DNA from: an uncultured Lachnospiraceae bacterium
GTDB taxonomy: Bacteria > Bacillota > Clostridia > Lachnospirales > Lachnospiraceae
Reading direction: 5' to 3'
Assembly (NCBI GenBank): GCA_900555195.1
Contig: USKC01000150.1
Location: forward strand, 1-7,550
Length of the DNA stretch: 7,550 nucleotides
Part shown: positions 1 to 5,784 of the stretch, piece after piece
How the letters are laid out: every line of letters starts with the position of its first letter
Numbering within the stretch: the first letter of the stretch is position 1
Notes under the pieces: generated by a model
The model's database searches: none
Told to the model about the DNA's origin: nothing
Seen by the model: only the letters and a program-made list of their open reading frames with translations
Translations under genes and position numbers: made by a program

Positions 1-732
1 CTGGTGATTCTGGGAGGGGTCCGTTCCATCGGAACATTCTGTTCCCGCATGGTTCCCGCCCTTGGCTTTTTCTATATCGGCTGCTGCCTGTATCTGCTGT
101 TTTTAAATAAAGACTACCTCCCCGCAACCTTTTCCCTGATCCTGGAAAGCGCGTTCTCCCCTCGGGCTGCGGCGGGAGGCTTTGCCGGAAGCACGCTGCT
201 TCATGCCGCGCGCTACGGCATCGCCAGAGGCCTGTTCACCAATGAAGCGGGAATCGGAACCGCTGCCATCGCCGCCGCTTCTTCCAGCACCCAGGATCCG
301 CGCAGGCAGGGGCTTGTATCCATGACGGCCGTATTCTGGGATACCGTGGTCATGTGCGCCGTAACCGGTCTGGTCATTATCAGCAACATCCTAAAGCATC
401 CCTCTTCCATCCAAGGCTACAGTTCCTCCAGCCTCACTTCCGCCGCCTTTACCTTCCTGCCCTTCGGCGGTTCCACCCTGCTTTCCCTCTCCCTGGTCGC
501 TTTTGCGCTCACCACGCTCATCGGCTGGTGCTATTATGGAGAAAGAGCCTCCGAGTATCTATTCGGCATGGGAAGCATCGTTTCCTACCACCTGTGCTAT
601 ATCGTTATGATCTACATCGGCGCGGTGCTGCCCATGAACCTGGTGTGGGATATTACGGATCTGATCAACGGCCTCATGGTGTTCCCGAGCTGCATCGCGC
701 TTTTCGGGCTGCGAAAAAAGATACGACTATAA
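1..732 (+). CDS. Sodium:alanine/glycine symporter (AGCS family), 3' part only
   Basis: This is the C-terminal half (243 visible residues) of an AGCS-family transporter, a cytoplasmic-membrane protein that imports alanine, glycine or related small amino acids with Na+. The frame is open from base 1 with no start codon of its own, so the gene begins upstream; family members are usually about 450-480 residues. Recognisable family blocks are AAAGGFAGS (about visible residues 57-64), the signature ARGLFTNEAGIGTAAIAAA (75-93), the RRQGLVSM loop (101-108), LTSAAF (145-150), the GWCYYGERASEYLFG block (175-189) and the IGAVLPMNLVWDITDLINGLM segment near the end. Several hydrophobic stretches fit membrane helices. 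The protein stops soon after the last helix with a short basic tail (RKKIRL). It converges with the DegV gene on the other strand. Family assignment is firm; the exact amino-acid substrate cannot be read from sequence. Confidence 0.9.
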   Translation: MVILGGVRSIGTFCSRMVPALGFFYIGCCLYLLFLNKDYLPATFSLILESAFSPRAAAGGFAGSTLLHAARYGIARGLFTNEAGIGTAAIAAASSSTQDPRRQGLVSMTAVFWDTVVMCAVTGLVIISNILKHPSSIQGYSSSSLTSAAFTFLPFGGSTLLSLSLVAFALTTLIGWCYYGERASEYLFGMGSIVSYHLCYIVMIYIGAVLPMNLVWDITDLINGLMVFPSCIALFGLRKKIRL

Positions 733-769
733 GCGGGTTTGGGTGCCCTTCCTGGCTTCCCAAACCCGC
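733..769. terminator. GC-rich hairpin between convergent genes, possible bidirectional terminator
   Basis: An 11-bp perfect inverted repeat (GCGGGTTTGGG at 733-743 pairing with CCCAAACCCGC at 759-769, 15-nt loop) begins immediately after the symporter stop codon and ends 13 nt before the stop of the convergent DegV gene. Neither side has a real T-tract: CTAATG follows on the plus strand and TTATAG on the minus strand. It is therefore not a textbook intrinsic terminator. Its position and stability suggest it ends or protects both convergent transcripts. Confidence 0.55.
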
Positions 770-782
770 CTAATGAATCCAA

Positions 783-1634
783 TCACTTATCATAATAGAG
801 CACACCCAGCGTACCGGGCCCGCAGTGACTGGAAATGACCCCGCCAGCCCTTGTGATGAGGATCTCTTCAAACACTCCCAGGCCCTTCAGATACGCTTCC
901 ACAGAACGGAGCACTTCTTCCGTACAGCCAGAATGCGTGATGAAAACCCTGTGCGGATCCGCCTGGCGCAGCTGTTCTTCCATATCCTGCACATACTTAA
1001 AAATCACCTTTTCCTGGGGGCCGCGGTACTTTTTCCCGGCCTCCATCTTCCCGTTCCTGACCTCAATCCTGGGTTTTAATTTCAATTTCCCGCCCAGCAT
1101 GGCGACAACGGAAGAACATCTTCCGCCCATTGCCAGATAGTCCAGACGCTCCACCACGAAACTGGCCCTCACCTTTTCCCGCTCCGATTCAAGCTGACGG
1201 ACAATCTCTTCAGCGGCCAGCCCCTGGAGGCTCATCTCGGCGGCCCGCAGCACCTGCAGCCCGATTCCGGTGGACAGGTTCTTGGAATCAATAACGGTCA
1301 TTCCATCATACCCCAGTTCCTCTTTCACCATGCGCATCACATTGCAGGTGGTGGACATCGCCTCTGAGATCCCCAGAAAAATCATCTCATCCCCGCTGTT
1401 TTGAAAGGCTGCTGCAGTTTCCAGCGCCCTGTCATATGCGATGGCTGCCGTCTTAGGCGTCCTGTGCATCTTCTCAGCCCAGGCATAGATCTCATCCGGC
1501 CCTATCTGTTCTCCATCGCTGTAACTATCCATATCCAAAACGATGTACAGCGGAAGAATGGTAATCTCATATTTTTGTATCAACGATTCGGACAGATCGC
1601 AAGTGCTGTCCGCTACAATCCTTACTCTCCCCAT
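783..1634 (-). CDS. DegV family protein (FakB-like fatty-acid-binding), distal paralogue
   Basis: This 283-residue protein belongs to the DegV family, whose characterised members (FakB) bind a fatty acid and present it to the kinase FakA, so that exogenous fatty acids can enter phospholipids. Visible marks are the N-terminal VADSTCDL (residues 7-14), Thr62, Ser94, the GGR motif (Arg172) followed by GKLKLKPRIEVRNGK, and the C-terminal SSHCGPGTLGVLYY with His270. These four residues match the positions of the ligand-carboxylate pocket in FakB proteins. The usual TSxPS loop is altered to TAAIA, so ligand preference may differ from its neighbour. I chose ATG at 1634 because CAGGAG lies 10 nt upstream and the canonical N-terminus starts there; the frame could extend to a TTG at 1670 overlapping the upstream gene. 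The upstream degV stop is 22 nt away, so the pair is almost certainly co-transcribed. No fakA is in the window. Confidence 0.88.
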   Translation of the reverse strand: MGRVRIVADSTCDLSESLIQKYEITILPLYIVLDMDSYSDGEQIGPDEIYAWAEKMHRTPKTAAIAYDRALETAAAFQNSGDEMIFLGISEAMSTTCNVMRMVKEELGYDGMTVIDSKNLSTGIGLQVLRAAEMSLQGLAAEEIVRQLESEREKVRASFVVERLDYLAMGGRCSSVVAMLGGKLKLKPRIEVRNGKMEAGKKYRGPQEKVIFKYVQDMEEQLRQADPHRVFITHSGCTEEVLRSVEAYLKGLGVFEEILITRAGGVISSHCGPGTLGVLYYDK

Positions 1635-1644
1635 TTTCTCAGTT

Positions 1645-1650
1645 CTCCTG
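1645..1650 (-). promoter_or_regulatory. Ribosome binding site of the distal degV gene
   Basis: CAGGAG on the minus strand lies 10 nt before the ATG at 1634, in the short gap after the upstream degV stop. It supports the ATG over the in-frame TTG at 1670. Confidence 0.55.
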
Positions 1651-1656
1651 TATTTC

Positions 1657-2550
1657 TCATGCCCGCTCAATCAGCCCCAGTCCCAAAGGATAGGGGCCCG
1701 TATGCACCCCGATCGTCGCCCCGATCTGATACAGGGACAACTCCTTTACGCCATACTCTTCCCGCAGGCAGGAATGCACATAGTCCAAGTAGGATTTTCC
1801 TTCCTCCTCGTCGTAGCCAAATCCCGTGGCAAGGGAATACCGTTCGATCGGTTTTCCCTGTTCTGCCAGATATTTTCGCAAAAGTTCCACGGTAAGGCTC
1901 ATGGTCTTTTTTCTGCTTCGGGCGATGCCGGAAGGAAAAATCTCCCCATCCCTCATGGTAATTAAGGGCTTGATTCCCAGCAGGGAACTCGCCATCCCCG
2001 CCACTTTTCCTATCCTGCCTCCCGCTCTGAGGTACTCCACATCCCCCACCGTGAAAAAAATACGGCCTGTTTTCTTAATCTCTTCCAGGCGCTGTACCGC
2101 CGCCTCAAGTCCCTTCCCCTGATCGCGCAGGGAAACCGCCTCCAGTACGAACAGCCCCTGCAGAACCGTCACCAGTGCAGAATCCAGGATCTGTATCCTG
2201 GCCTCCGGGTACTTCTCCAGAATCAATTCCCTGGCGGACAGTGCAGACTGCATGGAACCACTCAACTTAGTGGCAATGCAGATCACCAGCATGGGAATCC
2301 CTTCTTTGGCATACTCCCTGAATACATCCAGATAATCCTGAACGGACGGGAGGGATGTCCTCGGATAGACACCCGGATGATCCACCATTTCCTGATAGAA
2401 CTCCCGAATCCCGATTTCTTCAATCTCTTTCCGATACGCTTTTCCGTCAAAGGAGACATAAAAGGGCACTACCCGAATTCCTCGCTCCTTTACCATAGAA
2501 GGCGGCAGATCACATGAACCATCGCTTATAATCTGAAACTCTCCGGTCAT
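1657..2550 (-). CDS. DegV family protein (FakB-like fatty-acid-binding), proximal paralogue
   Basis: This 297-residue DegV-family protein is a second paralogue directly upstream of the first. It has the canonical features: IISDGSCDLP (residues 7-16), the TSLPS loop with Thr65, KLSGS with Ser97, VEYLRAGGRIGK with Arg179, LGIKPLI, and the C-terminal IGVHTGPYPLGLGLI with His283. These are the residues that hold the fatty-acid carboxylate in FakB structures, so a cytosolic lipid carrier working with a FakA kinase is the best inference; the substrate chain is not predictable. I prefer ATG at 2550, which gives the usual family N-terminus, although its AAAGGA ribosome binding site is rather far (14 nt). 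An in-frame TTG at 2586 would add 12 residues but has no ribosome binding site. A 175-nt gap separates it from the acetyltransferase upstream, and 22 nt separate it from the next degV. Confidence 0.9.
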   Translation of the reverse strand: MTGEFQIISDGSCDLPPSMVKERGIRVVPFYVSFDGKAYRKEIEEIGIREFYQEMVDHPGVYPRTSLPSVQDYLDVFREYAKEGIPMLVICIATKLSGSMQSALSARELILEKYPEARIQILDSALVTVLQGLFVLEAVSLRDQGKGLEAAVQRLEEIKKTGRIFFTVGDVEYLRAGGRIGKVAGMASSLLGIKPLITMRDGEIFPSGIARSRKKTMSLTVELLRKYLAEQGKPIERYSLATGFGYDEEEGKSYLDYVHSCLREEYGVKELSLYQIGATIGVHTGPYPLGLGLIERA

Positions 2551-2663
2551 CTCGCTTTTGCTTTTCCTTTCCGAATTTGTTCTCAATATAACTGTTTTAT
2601 CATGTTCCGGAGACGATGTAAAGTAGTTCTTACTTCTATATAGACAAATCCGTCACTGCCCTG

Positions 2664-2711
2664 TCAGGCCCGCGCACGAACTGTGCAGGCCGTACTGCAG
2701 CATGAACCCAT
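2664..2711 (-). CDS. Candidate 15-residue Cys-rich peptide ORF
   Basis: A 15-codon ORF (MGSCCSTACTVRARA) starts 14 nt after the stop of the acetyltransferase gene. Its ATG is preceded by AAGGAG at 2720-2725 with an ideal 8-nt spacer, among the best ribosome binding sites in the window; TGA of the upstream gene directly precedes this site, so reinitiation would be easy. The peptide has three cysteines in 15 residues and two C-terminal arginines. I recognise no family. It could be a translated small protein, a leader peptide influencing the degV genes 113 nt further on, or a chance ORF behind a purine-rich patch. Nothing in the window shows conservation. Confidence 0.3.
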   Translation of the reverse strand: MGSCCSTACTVRARA

Positions 2712-2725
2712 TTTCGGTTCTCCTT

Positions 2726-3904
2726 TCAGACAGCATCCGCATCCGGCAGATACAGCGGAAGGGGAAACCAGCCTTCCGGCGCTTCGGGAAGCGGCCCTGC
2801 CAAAACGGTCAGAGGGCCGAACAGAAGGCGTACCAGCCTCGAATAGGAATCGGTAAATGTGCGCTCCCATTCCTCTTTGCTCACCGCTTCCCGCTCCTGC
2901 TCGGTCACTTTTACGCACCCTTGCTTCACCTGACAGCGATACAGCCTCTCCTGTGTCCGGAAGGCCCAGCTGCCATCCATCAAGCCGCAGGCGGACTGCT
3001 TTGCTTTCATGAAAAATTCCAGCATCTTTCCCATATCCGCGATCCGGTATTGATGATCGCTCTCCAATGTGTACCAGTCGCAGATCTCTTCCACCACCGC
3101 AAGCTGCTGCTTCTGATAAAGCGGCAGTCGGATGGAAAATCCCTCCCTTGCCTGATCCAGGAAAAACGCTTTCAGCACCGCGGGAAGCAGCTTTCTATCG
3201 GTCAGTTCCAGTTCCGTGACGGCCGGTTCCCCTCTGCGGCTGGATACGTTCAGATATCCCGCAAACATTCCATTTCTGTGAACTGCGAACGATTTGGCTC
3301 TTCCTGCTTTCAGGTGAAGAACAAACCGTTCTTCCCTCCGGAACGTATGCGGGCACCCTTTCTGGAACAGGGCAAATGCCTTCTTCTCTTCCTCCCCTCC
3401 CTCTTTCAGGGGAGCAAAGGTGATCTCCTTCTCCAGTCCCGCCGTATATGCATCCTTCAGCGCATGTTTGATATTCGCCGGCCGTATCTGGCCCCAAAAT
3501 GCAAGCCCTGCGGGTTCATATCCCCAATATCCATAGCGCTGCCTCTGGCCTGAAAGCACGGCGAACGCGTATCCTTCCCGGCTCATTTCCTCCTGCACCT
3601 TTCCGAGCAGCAGCTGCATATAGCCCTTCCCCCGCGCTTCTTCGGCCACGGACACCGTTCCAACACCTACTCCGCGCAGCTCTTCCCTGCCGCACACATA
3701 GGTGATGGGCTCCATGAGCAGCAGCGCCTGAATTCTGCCGTCCTCCAGCACAAGCCAATGATTTTGATCACAGGGAGCCGTATCCCCATATACGTCCGGA
3801 ATCAGCGCAGCAAAACCGCCCGGCTGTACGTCCTCCCCGAACACCTGATCCGCAAATTTTAAGATCTCTTCCTTCCATTCCGCTCCAGCCCGGATAATCT
3901 CCAT
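2726..3904 (-). CDS. Eis-like GNAT-family N-acetyltransferase
   Basis: This 392-residue protein resembles the Eis-type acetyltransferases, which use acetyl-CoA to acetylate amines and have a three-part architecture of GNAT, second GNAT-like and C-terminal SCP2-like domains. The N-terminal domain has the acetyl-CoA loop VGTVSVAEEARGKGYMQLLL (residues 81-100), with the RGKG turn at 91-94, followed by LSGQRQRYGYWGYEPAG (117-133), the usual place of the FYxxxGY-type motif. Residues 200-300 fit the middle domain and about 300-392 the SCP2-like tail, ending in a hydrophobic PLPLYLPDADAV. Length matches the family (about 400). I chose ATG at 3904, with AAAGGGG 9 nt upstream; the frame also allows ATG at 3943 or an ATG at 4027 that overlaps the sdaAA stop as TGATG. 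The substrate is unknown; a metabolite or antibiotic amine is possible. It lies downstream of sdaAA, probably in the same operon. Confidence 0.82.
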   Translation of the reverse strand: MEIIRAGAEWKEEILKFADQVFGEDVQPGGFAALIPDVYGDTAPCDQNHWLVLEDGRIQALLLMEPITYVCGREELRGVGVGTVSVAEEARGKGYMQLLLGKVQEEMSREGYAFAVLSGQRQRYGYWGYEPAGLAFWGQIRPANIKHALKDAYTAGLEKEITFAPLKEGGEEEKKAFALFQKGCPHTFRREERFVLHLKAGRAKSFAVHRNGMFAGYLNVSSRRGEPAVTELELTDRKLLPAVLKAFFLDQAREGFSIRLPLYQKQQLAVVEEICDWYTLESDHQYRIADMGKMLEFFMKAKQSACGLMDGSWAFRTQERLYRCQVKQGCVKVTEQEREAVSKEEWERTFTDSYSRLVRLLFGPLTVLAGPLPEAPEGWFPLPLYLPDADAV

Positions 3905-3913
3905 TTTATCAAT

Positions 3914-3920
3914 CCCCTTT
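3914..3920 (-). promoter_or_regulatory. Ribosome binding site of the GNAT gene
   Basis: AAAGGGG on the minus strand sits 9 nt before ATG 3904 and is the main reason for choosing this start over the longer readings at 3943 and 4027. The protein homology also begins at this ATG (MEIIRAG). Confidence 0.6.
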
Positions 3921-4026
3921 TCCTCTATCGTTTCGTCAGTCATTCTTCGCCATTGCCTTCCTCTGGGCACTCTGGCGCATACATTCAGGGCCGACCCAAC
4001 CGTTCGCCAGGCCGGTTCGCCCTGCA

Positions 4027-4911
4027 TCAGCCTTCTTTTTTTCTTCTGTTCTCTTCTTTCAGCCTGCGGCCTGTCGGCGTGGCGGCCAATCCCCCTTTTG
4101 CCGTTTCCCTCAGCGCCTCCGGCATGGCCTTCCCGACGGCATACATGGCATCCACCACTTCGTCAAAGGGAATGTAGCTCACAATGCCTGCCAGCGCCAA
4201 ATCCGCGGAAAGCAGGGCGTTAACCGCTCCTGATGCATTTCTTTTAATGCAGGGGATCTCCACCAGCCCGGCCACCGGATCACAGGTCAGTCCCAGCACA
4301 TTTTTCAGCGCCATGGCTGCTGCATGAAAGGCCATTTCCGGCGTTCCGCCCATCATCTCCACCGCAGCTGCTGCGGCCATGGCCGCGGCGGAACCGCACT
4401 CCGCCTGACAGCCGCCTTCCGCGCCGGCCAGCGTAGCCCTGCTTCCGATAATAATTCCCACAGCGGAGGCCGTGAAAAGGCCATTCAGCATCACTTCCCG
4501 GCTAAGCCCCTTTTCTTCGGCACATGCCATCAGCACAGCCGGAACGATGCCGCAGGAACCCGCCGTGGGACAGGCGACAATACACTGCATAGAAGCGTTC
4601 AGTTCTGAGGCCGAAAGCGCCATGGCGGCCGCCAGGGACGCCGTATTTCCCAGAAGGCTCTTCCCCTCCTTCAGATACTGCTCATACTTCCTCGCATTTC
4701 CCCCGCTGAGGCCGCTGACAGAATATACAGCATTCTCCCGGGCCGCCCGGGTGGAACGTTCCATCACTTCCAGCGTCTTTTCCATCTGTTCCCGGATATC
4801 CTGTTCACTCCTGCCCGAGTTTTCAGCCTCTTCATGCAGGGCATATTCCCAAAGGGACATCCCTTTCTCTTCCAAATATGCGACTAGCTGTTTTGCTTCC
4901 AATATAAACAT
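4027..4911 (-). CDS. sdaAA: L-serine dehydratase, iron-sulfur-dependent, alpha subunit
   Basis: SdaAA is the catalytic subunit of the oxygen-sensitive L-serine ammonia-lyase, converting L-serine to pyruvate and ammonia in the cytoplasm with a [4Fe-4S] cluster. The 294-residue protein carries ACPTAGSCGIVPAVL (residues 113-127), LAGAEGGCQAECGSAAA (161-177) and LTCDPVAGLVEIPCIKRN (208-225). Cys168, Cys210 and Cys221 are spaced 42 and 11 apart, the same spacing as the three cluster ligands of the single-chain Legionella enzyme (Cys343, 385, 396), so the cluster site looks intact. I chose ATG at 4911, which has AAAGGGA 7 nt upstream; an in-frame ATG at 4932 overlaps the sdaAB stop as ATGA but lacks a good ribosome binding site. 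The preceding gene encodes the beta subunit, so the two are co-transcribed and probably translationally linked. The basic C-terminus (RRLKEENRRKKEG) is likely disordered. Confidence 0.96.
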   Translation of the reverse strand: MFILEAKQLVAYLEEKGMSLWEYALHEEAENSGRSEQDIREQMEKTLEVMERSTRAARENAVYSVSGLSGGNARKYEQYLKEGKSLLGNTASLAAAMALSASELNASMQCIVACPTAGSCGIVPAVLMACAEEKGLSREVMLNGLFTASAVGIIIGSRATLAGAEGGCQAECGSAAAMAAAAAVEMMGGTPEMAFHAAAMALKNVLGLTCDPVAGLVEIPCIKRNASGAVNALLSADLALAGIVSYIPFDEVVDAMYAVGKAMPEALRETAKGGLAATPTGRRLKEENRRKKEG

Positions 4912-4918
4912 ACGCTGT

Positions 4919-4925
4919 TCCCTTT
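4919..4925 (-). promoter_or_regulatory. Ribosome binding site of sdaAA
   Basis: AAAGGGA lies 7 nt before ATG 4911 on the minus strand, just past the end of the sdaAB reading frame's last sense codons. It decides the start at 4911 rather than the ATG at 4932. Confidence 0.65.
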
Positions 4926-4928
4926 CTC

Positions 4929-5606
4929 TCATCCCACATCGGCGGGATTCAGAAGCAACGCTTTCCTGACTCCGCCAACCGCTTCCAGTTCTCCCAAAAG
5001 CCGCTGCGGCAGTTCCCCGTCCAGTTCCATATACATGCTGGCGGAACGATCAGCTGCCAGGCGGCTCACCTGCATATTACCGATATTGATCCGATATGCG
5101 TATAAAATCGCCGTAATCTGCGCGATTACGCCCGGCTCATCCGTATGCTGGGTGGCCAGAATCGGCTTTTCACCGGAAAAACGCACGTCCATCCCATCAA
5201 TCTGCGTGATGCATATATTTCCCCCGCCAATGCTGCTTCCCGTCATTTCAAAGGAACGTCCGCTCACCGTCGTCAGTTCCATTCGCACCGTATTCGGATG
5301 TACCTCTCCCAAATCCGCCGGAAGGAACACTGCTTCAAGCCCCTTTTCCTCCGCCAGTTCATACGCTTCCTTCAGCCGCTCGTCGTCATATCGAATTCCC
5401 TGTATCCCGGCAAGCAGCGCCTTGTCCGTTCCATGCCCGAGGTATGTCTCCGCAAAGGAACCATGCATATAAAAAACGGCTTTCTTCACTTCTTCTCCGC
5501 ACAGGTGCCTGGCCAGAAGGCCAAGCCTCGCCGCTCCGGCCGTGTGGCTGCTGGACGGCCCAACCATCACAGGGCCGATGATATCAAAAACGCCATAATG
5601 TTTCAA
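4929..5606 (-). CDS. sdaAB: L-serine dehydratase, iron-sulfur-dependent, beta subunit
   Basis: SdaAB is the smaller subunit of the two-chain L-serine dehydratase and pairs with SdaAA to deaminate serine to pyruvate. The 225-residue protein has the family N-terminus FDIIGPVMVGPSSSHTAGAA (residues 7-26), the HPNTVRMEL segment (103-111), TGSSIGGGNI (122-131), and a C-terminal ACT domain from about 148 to 220, beginning KPILATQHTDEPGVIAQITA. ACT domains usually bind amino acids; in this enzyme class it is associated with serine or allosteric sensing. The start codon is TTG, supported by AGGAGG 7 nt upstream and by the N-terminus aligning with the normal family start. An out-of-frame ATG at 5622 opens a 12-codon ORF across this start. 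It is first in the operon, following its own promoter, and its stop overlaps the alternative sdaAA ATG (ATGA). Confidence 0.95.
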   Translation of the reverse strand: MKHYGVFDIIGPVMVGPSSSHTAGAARLGLLARHLCGEEVKKAVFYMHGSFAETYLGHGTDKALLAGIQGIRYDDERLKEAYELAEEKGLEAVFLPADLGEVHPNTVRMELTTVSGRSFEMTGSSIGGGNICITQIDGMDVRFSGEKPILATQHTDEPGVIAQITAILYAYRINIGNMQVSRLAADRSASMYMELDGELPQRLLGELEAVGGVRKALLLNPADVG

Positions 5607-5622
5607 CGCACGCCCTCCTCAT
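5584..5622 (-). other. Candidate 12-codon upstream ORF overlapping the sdaAB start
   Basis: ATG at 5622 on the minus strand is preceded by AGGAG (5630-5634) with a 7-nt spacer and encodes MRRACVETLWRF before a TGA. It is in a different frame from sdaAB and reads across both the sdaAB ribosome binding site and its TTG start. If translated, it would compete with or couple to sdaAB initiation. It may equally be a chance product of a purine-rich leader. Confidence 0.25.
5614..5619 (-). promoter_or_regulatory. Strong ribosome binding site for the TTG start of sdaAB
   Basis: A consensus AGGAGG on the minus strand lies 7 nt before TTG 5606. The site is itself inside the candidate upstream ORF that begins at 5622. 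It supports TTG as the genuine start despite the weak codon. Confidence 0.75.
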
Positions 5623-5663
5623 AACCTTTCTCCTAATCAGAATGCCCTTATTCTGCGATCATT

Positions 5664-5692
5664 ATTATACCCTTAAAACGTCTTTTCTGCAA
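5664..5692 (-). promoter_or_regulatory. Probable sigma-A promoter of the sda operon
   Basis: On the minus strand a perfect -10 TATAAT (5664-5669) is preceded, 17 nt upstream, by TTGCAG (5687-5692), which keeps only the TTG of the -35 consensus; TTTGCA with an 18-nt spacer is an alternative. Transcription would start near 5657 and leave a leader of about 50 nt before the sdaAB TTG. The -35 element abuts the T-tract of the tsf terminator, so one operon ends exactly where the next begins. No clear operator repeat is visible. Confidence 0.65.
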
Positions 5693-5739
5693 AGACAAAA
5701 ACCCCTGAAGATCCATTTCATTCCAGATCTTCAGGGGTT
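5690..5739 (-). terminator. Intrinsic terminator of the rpsB-tsf transcript
   Basis: On the minus strand a 14-bp perfect stem (AACCCCTGAAGATC at 5726-5739 pairing with GATCTTCAGGGGTT at 5700-5713, 12-nt loop) runs into TTTGTCTTT, giving GGGGTTTTTGTC. This is a strong Rho-independent terminator 46 nt after the tsf stop codon, separating rpsB-tsf from the sda operon. Confidence 0.9.
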
Positions 5740-5746
5740 AATTTAT

Positions 5747-5773
5747 CCGTAAATCTTTTCAGTCTTTTTACGG
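5747..5773. repeat. Second small hairpin between tsf and its terminator
   Basis: CCGTAAA (5747-5753) pairs with TTTACGG (5767-5773) around a 13-nt loop. On the plus strand it is followed by CTTTTTGTTT, so its T-tract faces away from tsf and towards plus-strand transcription. On the minus strand it is only a 7-bp stem with no T-tract, ahead of the main terminator. It may block antisense transcription into tsf or help define the mRNA 3' end. Confidence 0.4.
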
Positions 5774-5784
5774 CTTTTTGTTTC

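Noticed and set aside
354..773. Long plus-strand frame inside and past the symporter gene.
   Set aside because: It is an alternative frame of a gene with clear family motifs; its translation is rich in His, Arg and Pro and shows no domain.
2594..2622. Possible minus-strand promoter before the degV pair: TTTACA, 17-nt spacer, TAAAAC.
   Set aside because: The -10 matches only 4 of 6 consensus bases and the region is AT-rich, so chance matches are expected; a TATATT at 2586-2591 has no -35 at proper distance.
2661..2690. GCAC/GTGC stem in the gap after the acetyltransferase gene, as a possible terminator.
   Set aside because: The stem is only 4-5 bp with mismatches beyond it and no T-tract follows.
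2702..3553. 283-codon plus-strand frame opposite the acetyltransferase gene.
   Set aside because: The minus-strand frame has clear GNAT motifs and good ribosome binding sites; the opposite frame has none and a compositionally odd product.
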